A stretch of DNA of 39,426 bases from MGBC163016 sp964649145 (lineage in GTDB: Bacteria; Actinomycetota; Coriobacteriia; Coriobacteriales; Eggerthellaceae): the NCBI GenBank assembly GCA_964649145.1, contig CAZYOQ010000010.1, forward strand, positions 1 through 39,426, written 5' to 3'. The notes beneath the pieces are model-generated. The model was not told the DNA's origin, searched no databases, and was given only the letters and a program-made list of their open reading frames with translations. Both the position numbers and the translations under genes were made by a program. This document shows, piece by piece, positions 9,342 through 17,790 of the stretch (positions within the stretch are counted from its first letter, which is position 1; the number at the start of each line of letters is the position of its first letter).

Positions 9342-10604
9342 CTATTTCGAGAACTCGTCCTTTGTTTCTTTTACATCTACTAGCTGCTCATGAACTGCTT
9401 TATTCGCATGGCGATTCTCAGACCACACTTTGTTACGCAGGCCAAACAAATCGATGAAGCCTTTTGCTGCGCCGTGGTCAAACGTATCCGAATCGTCATA
9501 GGTTGCAAGGCCGTGGTCGTAAAGCGAATAATCAGACTTAACGCCCACTACATCACAATTGCCCTTGTAGAAGCGAAGCCGAACTGTACCTGTAACATAG
9601 CGCTGCGTTTCTGCGAAAAAGCCGTCCAAAGCAATCTTTAGAGGCGAGAAATACAAAGCGTTATATACCTGAGTGGCCCAAGCTTGCTCGGCACTTAGCT
9701 TGAAGTGCAGCAAATCGCGCTCAAGCACCATATCTTCTAGCGCCTTGTGCGCAATTATAAGAGAAAGCGATCCTGGAACCTCATAGCATTCGCGGCTCTT
9801 CACACCAACAAGGCGGTTTTCCATGATGTCGAGCCTGCCAAAAGCATTACTTCCTGCAATTTCGTTCATCGCATATAGGATGTCTAGGAAACTCATGGTC
9901 TTGCCATCAATAGCACAAGGAACGCCAGCCTCAAAATCGAGGTTTACATATCTTGGCGTATCTGGTGCGTCTGTAGGGTTAATCGTCATCTCCCAGATAT
10001 CGTCTGGTGGTTCGTTCCAGGGGTTTTCAAGCACGCCACACTCAATTGCCCTTCCCCACAAATTATCGTCTATGGAATAAGGCTTCGATTTAGTTGTAGG
10101 AACAATCACTCCGTGTTCTTTGGCCCAGCGCATCTCGCTTTCGCGGCTTCCCAAATCCCATTCTCTAACTGGGGAAATAACTGTAAGCGTTGGGTCTAGC
10201 GCAAGCACCTCCATCTCGAAGCGAACTTGGTCGTTACCCTTACCCGTGCAGCCGTGCGCGATGTATTTAGCGCCGAACTCATGGGCGGCGTTCACTAGAT
10301 GTTTGGAAATGATAGGGCGAGAAAGTGCGGAAAGCAGAGGATACTTGTTTTCGTATAAAGCGTTTGCAGCTAGAGCCTTAGTTAGGTACTCGTTCGCGAA
10401 ATCCTCACGCATGTCTACAACAAGGCAATCAATCGCACCAGTATCAAGCGCGCGTTGTTTGACATCCTCTAGGCTGCCATGTTCTTGACCCACATCGCCA
10501 ACAAGGCAAATGATGTCAAGATCTTTATTTTCTTGCAGCCACTTGATGCAAATGCTTGTGTCAAGCCCCCCGCTGTAAGCCAGAATCGCTCTTTCTTTCG
10601 CCAT
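9342..10604 (-). CDS. argG: Argininosuccinate synthase
   Basis: This enzyme condenses citrulline and aspartate with ATP to argininosuccinate. The 420-residue product shows the N-type ATP pyrophosphatase P-loop (AYSGGLDTS, residues 9-17) and the family blocks GCTGKGNDQVRFE and PYSIDDNLWGRAIECG. Length is close to the usual 400-445. It lies between argD (53-base gap) and argH, reading in the same direction, so it is probably co-transcribed. The ATG at 10604 follows an AAGGAAA-type site. Confidence 0.97.
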   Translation of the reverse strand: MAKERAILAYSGGLDTSICIKWLQENKDLDIICLVGDVGQEHGSLEDVKQRALDTGAIDCLVVDMREDFANEYLTKALAANALYENKYPLLSALSRPIISKHLVNAAHEFGAKYIAHGCTGKGNDQVRFEMEVLALDPTLTVISPVREWDLGSRESEMRWAKEHGVIVPTTKSKPYSIDDNLWGRAIECGVLENPWNEPPDDIWEMTINPTDAPDTPRYVNLDFEAGVPCAIDGKTMSFLDILYAMNEIAGSNAFGRLDIMENRLVGVKSRECYEVPGSLSLIIAHKALEDMVLERDLLHFKLSAEQAWATQVYNALYFSPLKIALDGFFAETQRYVTGTVRLRFYKGNCDVVGVKSDYSLYDHGLATYDDSDTFDHGAAKGFIDLFGLRNKVWSENRHANKAVHEQLVDVKETKDEFSK

Positions 10605-10656
10605 GCTTGATTTCCTTTCTTCTCGTCTTTGAACCTCTCAAAGAAGTATTGATATT

Positions 10657-11907
10657 TTAGCCAAGCTTTGAAAGCGTAGCTTCAAGTTTGCCTATGCATA
10701 CATCCACGTCTTCTTTTGTACAAATAAGAGGTGGTAAAAAGCGCAGTGTTGAAGGGCCTGTCGCGTTAAGAACTAAGCCCTCTTCAAGTGCACCTGAGAC
10801 TACCTCAAAAGCATCTATTCCATCCATAAGATCAGCCGCGCACATAAGACCCTTTCCCCTAACCGATGAAACCTGCGGGATTTGAGCCAATGATTGTAAG
10901 AAATAAGAGCCAACACTTTGAATGCTTGTTGCATAAGCAGGGTTTTTTAGCTCGGTGAGAGTGGCCAGTGCTGCTGCCATCGCCAAATTTGAACCGCCAA
11001 ATGTTGAGCCGTGCGTGCCTGGCTGCATGCAATCTGCCACATAATCCACTGCAGAACATGCCCCGCAAGGCATACCCGATGCAATGCCTTTTGCGATTGT
11101 AACGATATCGGGCATGACGCCATAATGCTGAAACGCGAAGGGACGCCCCGTTCTAAACATTCCGCATTGAACTTCGTCACAAATCATTAGCGCCTGATGT
11201 TCATCACAGAGGCGTCGAATTTCTTTTACGAACTGGTCGTCACATACGTTCACACCCGATTCACCCTGGATGCATTCGATCATAACGGCGCATATAGAAT
11301 GGCCCATATTAGAAAACAAAGTACGCAATGCTTCAATATCGTTTATAGGAGTTGGCATGAAGCCTTCAGGCATCGGTTCAAAGCCAGAGTGCAAGGCTGC
11401 TTGGCCGGTTGCGGCAAGAGAGGCTAGTGTGCGACCGTGGAAGCTTCTGACCAGCGTAAGTATAAGACAAGGCGCCTCATCTAATGATTTGCCTTCACTC
11501 TCGTAGCGCTTTTTGGCATAAAGACGCGCAAGCTTGATGGCGCACTCGTTGGCCTCTGCGCCAGAGTTAGCAAAGAAAGTCTTCCAATCTTTGGGCGCAA
11601 CTCCAGCTTTCCCGCTTCCTGCATTAAGCAAGAGAGATAAGTCTTCTGCAACCTCGCCTCTGTTTTCAATATAAAAGTAATTACTTACGTGAATTAGTTT
11701 TTGAGCCTGCACTGTAAGTGCATCAACAATTGCCGGGTGACAGTGCCCAAGAGAACAAACCCCAATGCCCGAAAGAAAGTCAAGGTATGTATTACCTTCG
11801 GAATCTCTAAGGTACATGCCGCTGCCCGAGACAAACTCAACGTCCTTCCTGGCAAATGTTGGCATTACATAGCGCGATTCAAGTGATTTTTCTTTATCAA
11901 AAGTCAT
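10657..11907 (-). CDS. argD: Acetylornithine aminotransferase
   Basis: This class III PLP-dependent aminotransferase forms N-acetylornithine from N-acetylglutamate semialdehyde. The 416-residue product has NSGAEANECAIKLARLYAK (114-132), the cofactor Asp in ICDEVQCGM, and the PLP Schiff-base lysine Lys273 in IAKGIASGMPCGA. A short insertion near residues 96-108 is unusual compared with compact ArgD proteins. It lies 11 bases after argB in the arg operon, which supports ArgD over other ornithine-type aminotransferases. Confidence 0.95.
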   Translation of the reverse strand: MTFDKEKSLESRYVMPTFARKDVEFVSGSGMYLRDSEGNTYLDFLSGIGVCSLGHCHPAIVDALTVQAQKLIHVSNYFYIENRGEVAEDLSLLLNAGSGKAGVAPKDWKTFFANSGAEANECAIKLARLYAKKRYESEGKSLDEAPCLILTLVRSFHGRTLASLAATGQAALHSGFEPMPEGFMPTPINDIEALRTLFSNMGHSICAVMIECIQGESGVNVCDDQFVKEIRRLCDEHQALMICDEVQCGMFRTGRPFAFQHYGVMPDIVTIAKGIASGMPCGACSAVDYVADCMQPGTHGSTFGGSNLAMAAALATLTELKNPAYATSIQSVGSYFLQSLAQIPQVSSVRGKGLMCAADLMDGIDAFEVVSGALEEGLVLNATGPSTLRFLPPLICTKEDVDVCIGKLEATLSKLG

Positions 11908-11918
11908 ATTATTTTGCC

Positions 11919-12866
11919 TTATCTGCTTTCAACTAATTTTGATGCGAAATTCCCCAAAGGCGCGGCATCGAAATCATCTGGGGATGACGTAGCCGTGACC
12001 ATAGTTCCAATGCCTTTGTTTGTGAGAGTCTCTAGTATAAGCGCATGAGGTATTGTTCCGTTTACTATATGCGCCCTGTGAACACCAGCATCTAAGGCAA
12101 GAACAGCAGAATCGAGCTTAGGGATCATTCCCCCAGAATTAACTCCTTTTTGTATTATCTCTTTCGCCTCTTCTGAGGTAAGACAAGATATAAGCGTCTT
12201 TCTGTCTGGGTAATCAAGATAAAGCCCATCGACATCGGTAAGGAATATTACCTTGTGTGCGCCAATTGCCGCAGCAATATGACCCGCCGCGAAGTCGGCA
12301 TTGATGTTGTACACCTGACCATCTGCACCCATAGCAACAGACGCGATAACAGGGATGTAGTCTGAGCCTATAAGATCTTCAATAAGTGCCGGGTTGATCT
12401 GGGTTATCTTGCCCACAAACCCTAGATCGGCCGATTGCTGTTCAGCGATAATCACACCTGCATCCGCACCACTTATTCCAACCGCCATATTGCCATGCCT
12501 GTTCATAGACTGAACAAGGTCTTGGTTCACCTCACCAACCAAAACAGTACGAACAACACCAATAGCTTCTTTACTTGTAACCCGAAGGCCATCCTTGAAT
12601 TCAATAGGGATGCCCGATTGTTCCATCGCCCGATTGATTGCCTTGCCGCCCCCATGAACAATAACTGGGTTAACGCCAATTATTTTGAGCAAGACGATGT
12701 CTGCCATAACGTCTTCTCTAAGCTTGCCGTCCACCATAGCCGCGCCGCCGTATTTTATGACGACTGTCTTGCCTGTAACATTTTTGATCCACGGCATCGC
12801 TTCAGTTAGAACTTCTCCTGTTAGAGGAGACACCCCATTCGGGCGAGCTTCGTAGTCGAAATGCAT
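11919..12866 (-). CDS. argB: Acetylglutamate kinase
   Basis: This amino acid kinase phosphorylates N-acetylglutamate, usually the feedback-controlled step in organisms with ArgJ. The 315-residue product shows VVIKYGGAAM near residue 31, VIVHGGGKAINRAM, and the kinase-family GGMIPKLDSAVLALDAGV. An N-terminal helix of about 25 residues before the kinase core is present, as in arginine-sensitive hexameric forms, so feedback inhibition by arginine is likely but inferred. It is spaced 15 bases from argJ and 11 from argD. Confidence 0.96.
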   Translation of the reverse strand: MHFDYEARPNGVSPLTGEVLTEAMPWIKNVTGKTVVIKYGGAAMVDGKLREDVMADIVLLKIIGVNPVIVHGGGKAINRAMEQSGIPIEFKDGLRVTSKEAIGVVRTVLVGEVNQDLVQSMNRHGNMAVGISGADAGVIIAEQQSADLGFVGKITQINPALIEDLIGSDYIPVIASVAMGADGQVYNINADFAAGHIAAAIGAHKVIFLTDVDGLYLDYPDRKTLISCLTSEEAKEIIQKGVNSGGMIPKLDSAVLALDAGVHRAHIVNGTIPHALILETLTNKGIGTMVTATSSPDDFDAAPLGNFASKLVESR

Positions 12867-12881
12867 TATTGCTTCCTCTCG

Positions 12882-14189
12882 CTATGTCCTGTAGTCGCCG
12901 TTTATGGAAATATAGCCATGCGTAAGATCGCATGTCCAAATAGTGGTTGATTCTTCCCCGGCACCTAAATCGCAAAGTATGTCAATTTCTGGTGATTCAA
13001 ATCTAGACAAAGCCAGACTCTCGTCGAAATCAAGCGCTAAACCCGACCTGCAAACAGGTATCCCTAAAATATCGATATCAACGTCGAATTGGTCGAAGGT
13101 GGCTCCCGATCGCCCTAGCGCTGCCGCTATCCTTCCCCAATTCGCGTCGTGACCCGCAATTGCAGTTTTAACCAGCGGGGAATTAGCCACAGTTCTGGCA
13201 GCAAGGTCGGCATCATGTTCGTCTTTCGCGCCTTTGACCGTAACGTTTACAAGCTTTGTGGCTCCTTCGCCGTCGCGTGCCATAGCCCTAGCAAGTGTTA
13301 CGCAAACCTGTTCCAATGCAAGCGAGAAAGTCTCGAAAGCCAAAGTTCCTGGCTCAAACGGCTGAGCCTGCCCCTCATTATTTGAGCCTTTTGCCGCAGA
13401 GCCTGTAGCTAGCAAAAAGCAGGAGTCGTTGGTGGATGTATCGGAATCGACAGTCACCTTATTAAATGACTTTCCCACGGCCTTTTTCAAAGCAGCATAT
13501 GCATAGGTGGGCTTTATGGGAACATCGCATGTTAAAACCGATATCATGGTGGCCATATTCGGCATGATCATGCCAGAGCCTTTAGCCATCCCTCCTATGG
13601 TAAATATCGCATCGCCATAACCAAACTTGCTGCCCTCAAATGAAACAGCACATTCCTTGGGATGAAGATCGGTTGTCATTATGGCAAGCGCGGCATCATG
13701 ACCGCCTTCGCAAGCTAGCTTCCCTTTTGCTTTGGGAATGCCCACCTCAAATGACTGCATGGGAAGTTGGACACCAATGACACCTGTAGATGCCACTAGT
13801 ACATCTTGACTATCGCAAGCCAGAGCCTCTGCAAGCAAGTTGGCTTCTTTTCTGCAAGAGGCAAGACCTATTTCGCCTGTAGCTGCATTGGCGTTGCCGG
13901 AATTGATAAGAATTGCCCGGCAAGACCCATATGAAGCACAGCCCGATGCAGCCTGCAGTTGTTCTTTACAGAATTGAACGGGAGCAGCACAAAAAACGTT
14001 TTGCGTAAAAGTAGCTGCAACCGATGCAAGGTCGTCTGCTACCACTAAGGCTAAATCTAACTTAGACTCGTTCTTGCGAAAGCCTGCATGTACGCCCGAT
14101 GCCTGAATGCCCAACGGCGAGGCAACATTGCCGCCTTCAATATAGGCAAAGCCATATTTTTGCGCATAGGAGTCTTCTACGATACTCAT
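12882..14189 (-). CDS. argJ: Bifunctional ornithine acetyltransferase / N-acetylglutamate synthase
   Basis: ArgJ recycles the acetyl group from N-acetylornithine to glutamate and so removes the need for ArgA and ArgE in the cyclic pathway. The 435-residue product has the self-cleavage site in KGSGMIMPNMATMISVL, with Ala213-Thr214 as the expected cleavage and Thr214 as the nucleophile. Downstream, DSDTSTNDS and GHDANWGRIAAALGRSG are family blocks. The gap to argC is 9 bases, supporting tight co-expression. Confidence 0.96.
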   Translation of the reverse strand: MSIVEDSYAQKYGFAYIEGGNVASPLGIQASGVHAGFRKNESKLDLALVVADDLASVAATFTQNVFCAAPVQFCKEQLQAASGCASYGSCRAILINSGNANAATGEIGLASCRKEANLLAEALACDSQDVLVASTGVIGVQLPMQSFEVGIPKAKGKLACEGGHDAALAIMTTDLHPKECAVSFEGSKFGYGDAIFTIGGMAKGSGMIMPNMATMISVLTCDVPIKPTYAYAALKKAVGKSFNKVTVDSDTSTNDSCFLLATGSAAKGSNNEGQAQPFEPGTLAFETFSLALEQVCVTLARAMARDGEGATKLVNVTVKGAKDEHDADLAARTVANSPLVKTAIAGHDANWGRIAAALGRSGATFDQFDVDIDILGIPVCRSGLALDFDESLALSRFESPEIDILCDLGAGEESTTIWTCDLTHGYISINGDYRT

Positions 14190-14198
14190 AATTAGCTC

Positions 14199-15266
14199 CT
14201 AAACCGGCAAGGCGCAATTGTCTAGCCCAGATGTTTCAGGCAAACCAAAGACGATATTCGCGCATTGAATGGCTTGCCCTGCTGCGCCCTTGCAAAGATT
14301 ATCTATCGCGCAAGTTGCGATAAGTGTTTTAGTGCGCTTATCTAGTACAACGCCAAGATGTGCGAAATTACTTCCAACAACAGAGCTTGTATTAGGCTGA
14401 ATATTTTCTTGCATTACTTTGACGAAATAGCTTCCCGAATAGAAGCTTTCATACATTTCGTGCACTTCTTCACTAGACATAAGTTGCGCTTTTTCATCAA
14501 GGCGCATAGTCACAGTTGAAAGCAAGCCACGATTCAGTGGCGCCAAATGAGGCGTGAAAACAAGTCTATCTTTGATTTGCAGGATCTGTTCTATTTCTGG
14601 AGTATGCCTGTGTGTTGAAACTCCATACGCCCCAAGATTTTCGTTCGCAGAGCAGAAATGAGTTCGCGCCGAGGCTTTCTTGCCAGCGCCTGTAACCCCC
14701 GATATCGCATCGGCTATAAGTAAAGAGTCTTTCGCAACAAGGCCACCTCTTACGGCAGGTGCGGCAGCTAAAGATGTAGCTGTTGGGTAGCAACCCGCAC
14801 AGCCCACTAAAACAGCCTGCCCAGAGGCTTTTTCTTTGCTGGCCTTTTTCAAATCGTCCATGAAAAGCTCTGGAAGACCAAACGCGGCTTTCTGTAGAAG
14901 CCGCTTTTGAGTATGTTTCGTCTCGTAGTATTTTTCATAGACCGATGCGTCTTTTAGGCGAAAGTCGGCCGAAAGATCGATAACGCTAACTCCTGCGTCC
15001 AAAAGCTTAGGCGCATGCTTTAGCGCTGCGGTATGAGGTACTGCCAAGAATGCGACATCCAAGCTGGCCAAAATGTCGCTTTCACTTGAAATGAATTCAA
15101 GGTCGCATAGCCCATTGAACGCTGGATATACACTGCTTATTTTTTCTTTTACATGGCCATCAGATGTTGCTGCCACCAAATCGAAGTGCGGGTGTTGGAT
15201 AAGTATGCGACAAGCCTCTATTCCCGCAAACCCAGCGGCTCCAATAACTCCTGCCTTATATGACAT
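14199..15266 (-). CDS. argC: N-acetyl-gamma-glutamyl-phosphate reductase
   Basis: This NADP-dependent reductase makes N-acetylglutamate semialdehyde. The 355-residue product has an N-terminal Rossmann motif (GVIGAAGFAGIE) and the catalytic cysteine Cys159 in GCAGCYPTA. It is the first gene of argCJBDGH. ATG at 15266 lies nine bases after AAAGGA. A weak promoter candidate (TTGCTA with CATATT, 18-base spacing, about 15305-15335 on the minus strand) is directly upstream, but I could not decide on the real start of transcription. Confidence 0.96.
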   Translation of the reverse strand: MSYKAGVIGAAGFAGIEACRILIQHPHFDLVAATSDGHVKEKISSVYPAFNGLCDLEFISSESDILASLDVAFLAVPHTAALKHAPKLLDAGVSVIDLSADFRLKDASVYEKYYETKHTQKRLLQKAAFGLPELFMDDLKKASKEKASGQAVLVGCAGCYPTATSLAAAPAVRGGLVAKDSLLIADAISGVTGAGKKASARTHFCSANENLGAYGVSTHRHTPEIEQILQIKDRLVFTPHLAPLNRGLLSTVTMRLDEKAQLMSSEEVHEMYESFYSGSYFVKVMQENIQPNTSSVVGSNFAHLGVVLDKRTKTLIATCAIDNLCKGAAGQAIQCANIVFGLPETSGLDNCALPV

Positions 15267-15499
15267 CTATATCATTCCTTTTGATTTTCTAATTGACGAA
15301 TATGGGACATAAGCCCCCTTGATAGCAAGATATCGCGCGAGCATGCTGCATGAGAAAGATGTGCGAATTAAGAACACCTATAGCAGACGCCGCGCTAGAA
15401 ACGTCGTCGAGTAGAAATTGGGCATGACAAGATAAAAAGGCTTTCGCCTAAAACTTCTATGTCTTTTGCCCGTACCACGAAATACCCTCAATTCTTTAC

Positions 15500-15524
15500 C
15501 TATTCATAAATTCATTAAGAATAG
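15500..15524. promoter_or_regulatory. AT-rich dyad, possible ARG-box-like operator
   Basis: CTATTC (15500-15505) and GAATAG (15519-15524) form a 6-bp inverted repeat around an AT-rich centre that repeats ATTCAT. ArgR boxes are AT-rich with TGAAT/ATTCA half-sites, so this could be an operator. However the half-sites lie as direct repeats rather than the usual dyad, it is about 235 bases upstream of argC, and no argR gene is visible here. Confidence 0.25.
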
Positions 15525-15685
15525 GTGCGACTGTTCAAGTCTGGTTTGTTCATTTTACACGAGTTTGCAGCGTTGGGAGCTATGGATGTTAATTGAGCAC
15601 AATATGGCTTCCAAGGGACGCCTGAAAGATTAGCAAGTGAAGCTTTCGCAAAAGCAAGCAATGCGCCCAGTACGCAAACAAGCAT
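15515..15685 (-). CDS. Possible 56-residue hydrophobic peptide
   Basis: An ATG four bases after the stop of the upstream SOS-box gene opens a 56-codon frame ending in TAA. The first 20 residues (MLVCVLGALLAFAKASLANL) are hydrophobic like a membrane segment or weak signal peptide, and the rest is polar with two cysteines. There is no clear Shine-Dalgarno, so expression would rely on coupling to the upstream gene. No family is recognised. It may be a small membrane peptide, a remnant, or chance. Confidence 0.25.
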   Translation of the reverse strand: MLVCVLGALLAFAKASLANLSGVPWKPYCAQLTSIAPNAANSCKMNKPDLNSRTYS

Positions 15686-15689
15686 GAAT

Positions 15690-16076
15690 TTAACTAATGG
15701 CCGTCATTGCGATTAGAAGGTTTGTAACCATGTAGGCCCGCTGCTTAGACGTTGCCTTTCTTGGGAAGAAGGTGCGTCTTCCAAGCACGTTTGGCCAGCT
15801 TTTCCCTTTAAGTTCTAGTACAACCGATGCTTCCCAAGGTTTTAAAGGCTCAAGGTTGCTGCCTTCATAATTTGGCGAAAGAGACCCAATTAAGCGCTTA
15901 ATGGAAGAAACTCTTGACCTTGCAAGTGCCTTCCTGCGCTCTATAAAGCCGCTCGAACAGAAAGTAGCACCTGTTGGTAGCAAGCAGTTTGCGACATCTT
16001 CCGGTTTGACCGACATAATCGCAGAATAGACATCTACTACGTCTTCTTTTGAAAAGTTTTCGACTTTGAAGTTCAT
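15690..16076 (-). CDS. Unrecognised protein under a LexA-box promoter
   Basis: I do not recognise this 128-residue protein. The ATG at 16076 is preferred over an upstream ATG at 16103 because GGAAGAGGAAGC precedes it. The product is basic and has no clear signal peptide; residues about 45-65 (ERRKALARSRVSSIKRLIG) form a strongly basic helix-like stretch, and a hydrophobic segment (MVTNLLIAM) is near the C-terminus. The promoter carries a LexA-type operator almost identical to that of ruvC in this window, so DNA-damage induction is inferred. It stands alone behind the terminator of the membrane-gene pair, with a possible small peptide ORF just downstream. Confidence 0.7.
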   Translation of the reverse strand: MNFKVENFSKEDVVDVYSAIMSVKPEDVANCLLPTGATFCSSGFIERRKALARSRVSSIKRLIGSLSPNYEGSNLEPLKPWEASVVLELKGKSWPNVLGRRTFFPRKATSKQRAYMVTNLLIAMTAIS

Positions 16077-16116
16077 GCTTCCTCTTCCGCCAATATCATA
16101 CATTTGTTTGTAAATT

Positions 16117-16145
16117 AGTATACTATTATTTAGAACATTTGTTCG
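16117..16145 (-). promoter_or_regulatory. SOS-type promoter: LexA box overlapping -35
   Basis: AGAACATTTGTTCG at 16132-16145 contains a perfect GAAC-N4-GTTC dyad, the Gram-positive LexA (DinR) box. A -10 hexamer TATACT lies at 16117-16122 on the minus strand; at 17-base spacing the -35 position (16140-16145) falls inside the box, so bound LexA would block polymerase. The sequence matches the ruvC box at 38740-38753 in 13 of 14 bases. A degenerate half-similar site (AAACAAATGTATG on the minus strand) overlaps the leader near 16097-16110. Confidence 0.75.
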
Positions 16146-16154
16146 CCTATATTT

Positions 16155-16188
16155 CCATAAAAATAGGGCACCGCAATAAGCGATGCCC
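16155..16188 (-). terminator. Rho-independent terminator after the 98-residue membrane protein gene
   Basis: A 9-bp stem (16180-16188 with 16166-16174, one G-U pair, five-base loop) is followed on the minus strand by UAUUUUUAU (complement of 16157-16165). It lies just after the stop at 16214 and right before the LexA box, insulating the SOS-box gene from read-through. Confidence 0.85.
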
Positions 16189-16213
16189 CTAAATTCGCCA
16201 AACCTAAAAAATG

Positions 16214-16510
16214 CTATAGCTTATATTTTTGTTCGATTAGACGTATTTCGTCTCGCGCCTTTCGCCACATTCTTGTTCCCCAGCCCGCAATTCCTGCTGC
16301 AGCAATCGCCAAAATGAAAAGAGCTATGCTGGCAATTCCGGATGCAGCCCACTCAAATGCCATCTGATACTGGAAGAACAACTTCAGTGCAATAAGTAGG
16401 GCAAGGCCTACAAAGGCACCAATAGCAGCTAGAATGCCTTTTCTCTTCTTGGCCTCAAGCTGAGCTATCTTGACCAGTGCCTTGTTCTTTTTATTTGAAC
16501 CTTTTGCCAT
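16214..16510 (-). CDS. Small two-helix membrane protein
   Basis: The 98-residue product has a lysine-rich N-terminus (about 1-24), two transmembrane helices at about 25-45 and 53-76, and a basic-acidic C-terminal helix (MWRKARDEIRLIEQKYKL). No family is recognised. It starts 29 bases after the SpoVA-like gene and is followed by a terminator, so the two are a pair. The Shine-Dalgarno is weak. A partner or assembly role for the SpoVA-like protein would fit the context but is only inference. Confidence 0.75.
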   Translation of the reverse strand: MAKGSNKKNKALVKIAQLEAKKRKGILAAIGAFVGLALLIALKLFFQYQMAFEWAASGIASIALFILAIAAAGIAGWGTRMWRKARDEIRLIEQKYKL

Positions 16511-16539
16511 TTTCGTTAAACATTCTAGACCAGCAAGCT

Positions 16540-17508
16540 TTATGCGCTAACACGCCCGTTCGCTCCCGCAGTAGTTTTGTCATTTGAATCTACATCAACG
16601 CCATCGGTCTTTTCAAGGTTTTTCTTCTTAACCATAGACGCGTCGTAGCCAAGTTCTTCAAGTGAGTGCAGTGCCTTTTCAGCATGAACCTCATCGATGG
16701 GCTTGCGACCGAAGACGCCATTATAGATCCAGAAAGTAAACAAAGCTGTAAGCGCAAGACCACAAACGGCAAGCATGAAAGACCCCAAGTGCAAAAGCGC
16801 GGTATCAACATTTCCGTAGAACAGGTCGATGCCAACGTTATACATATTGTAGCCACCTACGGTGATCATGACCGAAAACCCCTCGCCCGAGAAGTTCGCT
16901 AACGCCCCAGAAATACCGAAGGGAGCAAGGAGTGCGCCTACACACCATGCCGTCATCAAGATATGCACCGGAGCGCACTTTTTGGTGATTTTGCGAACCA
17001 CAAGATAGAGAATTTGAAAGATTGCAGCAAGCAGACCACCAACAACAAATGCCCAAAAGAAAAGCATTCCGCCCTCGGTCTTTTCAACTCCAAGGGTCAG
17101 ACCCTCTTCAACGCCAGCTAACCCGCATATGTATCCAAATGCAATACATATTGCCGCAAACAAAACGTTAAACCAGATTACAAACCACACGCAATTCCAA
17201 ATGCACTTGCCCATAGATGCATTTTGCTTAGTCCAAGGACCAACGCCTTTCATACCCACAGCCATAGCGAAACCGGAAAACGGAAGAAGTGCACCAAATG
17301 TTGCCCACTCTTCAACATATTGGTAGCACGCAAGTCCTCCAAGCACGCATCCGATAAGGCCCATACTCACAAGCGTTGCTCCGCCCATGAAAAAGCTCAT
17401 GGGTGTGTCGGCAAGCGCCATTTGCCAAAAAGACAAGATAGCTTGGGCTATCAGGGCAAATGTGCCACCCACAAAGAAACTGTAAATGACTGTCTTATAT
17501 GGTTTCAT
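16540..17508 (-). CDS. SpoVA-like polytopic membrane protein
   Basis: The 322-residue product has about eight transmembrane segments and a polar C-terminal tail. Its layout (FFVGG near the start, then GALLPFSGFAMAVG) recalls SpoVAC/SpoVAE proteins, which move dipicolinate in spore formers, but no spore genes are visible. The second half begins with a similar FVVGGLLAAIFQ block and GALLAPFGISGALANFSGEG, suggesting an internal duplication. ATG at 17508 follows GAGGGGATAT. It is upstream of the small membrane protein gene. The family assignment is moderate; the membrane protein call is firm. Confidence 0.6.
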   Translation of the reverse strand: MKPYKTVIYSFFVGGTFALIAQAILSFWQMALADTPMSFFMGGATLVSMGLIGCVLGGLACYQYVEEWATFGALLPFSGFAMAVGMKGVGPWTKQNASMGKCIWNCVWFVIWFNVLFAAICIAFGYICGLAGVEEGLTLGVEKTEGGMLFFWAFVVGGLLAAIFQILYLVVRKITKKCAPVHILMTAWCVGALLAPFGISGALANFSGEGFSVMITVGGYNMYNVGIDLFYGNVDTALLHLGSFMLAVCGLALTALFTFWIYNGVFGRKPIDEVHAEKALHSLEELGYDASMVKKKNLEKTDGVDVDSNDKTTAGANGRVSA

Positions 17509-17721
17509 ATATCCCCTCTTCTATAATGCAGGCGCCATTTCCCGCTACCAATATATGAATGCGCTATCGCGCAAAAGTTAAATGAGATTATATGTTAGTT
17601 TTATAGTCATCCTTTTGGTAATAGCCAAGAAAAGGCAAAACAAGGCTCGCAACTTGCCTTCTATAGCGCAGAGAGTGACTTATAAGCTGGCCTCAAAGGA
17701 AGCTAAAAGCAAAGTAGAGGA

Positions 17722-17754
17722 GCAAAAGTAGAGGGCGGCTTGCTGGCCGCCCTC
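17722..17754 (-). terminator. Strong terminator of the EF-G-like gene
   Basis: A 9-bp GC-rich perfect stem (17746-17754 with 17731-17739, six-base loop) is followed on the minus strand by UACUUUUGC. It lies 37 bases after the stop of the EF-G-like gene. Confidence 0.8.
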
Positions 17755-17790
17755 GAAAAGATAAGACATAAGTGCGTCGCAATTCAGCTT

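Larger units (their letters stand above)
15267..15689. other. Intergenic stretch upstream of argC
   Basis: This 423-base region has no well-supported gene. It holds a doubtful 56-codon ORF on the minus strand (15515-15685), an AT-rich dyad at 15500-15524, and a short GNRA-loop hairpin with a following U run on the minus strand around 15434-15450. The control region of the arg operon must lie here. Confidence 0.6.

Noticed and set aside
15434..15450. Attenuator ahead of argC
   Set aside because: The stem is only four base pairs; it is too weak to call on its own.
15515..16076. Frameshift joining the SOS-box gene to the 56-codon frame
   Set aside because: The second frame has its own in-frame TGA shortly upstream and no slippery sequence is visible at the junction; treated as two separate frames.
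17632..17660. 7-bp inverted repeat with 15-base loop as a terminator
   Set aside because: The stem is weak, the loop is long and no U run follows on either strand in a useful place.
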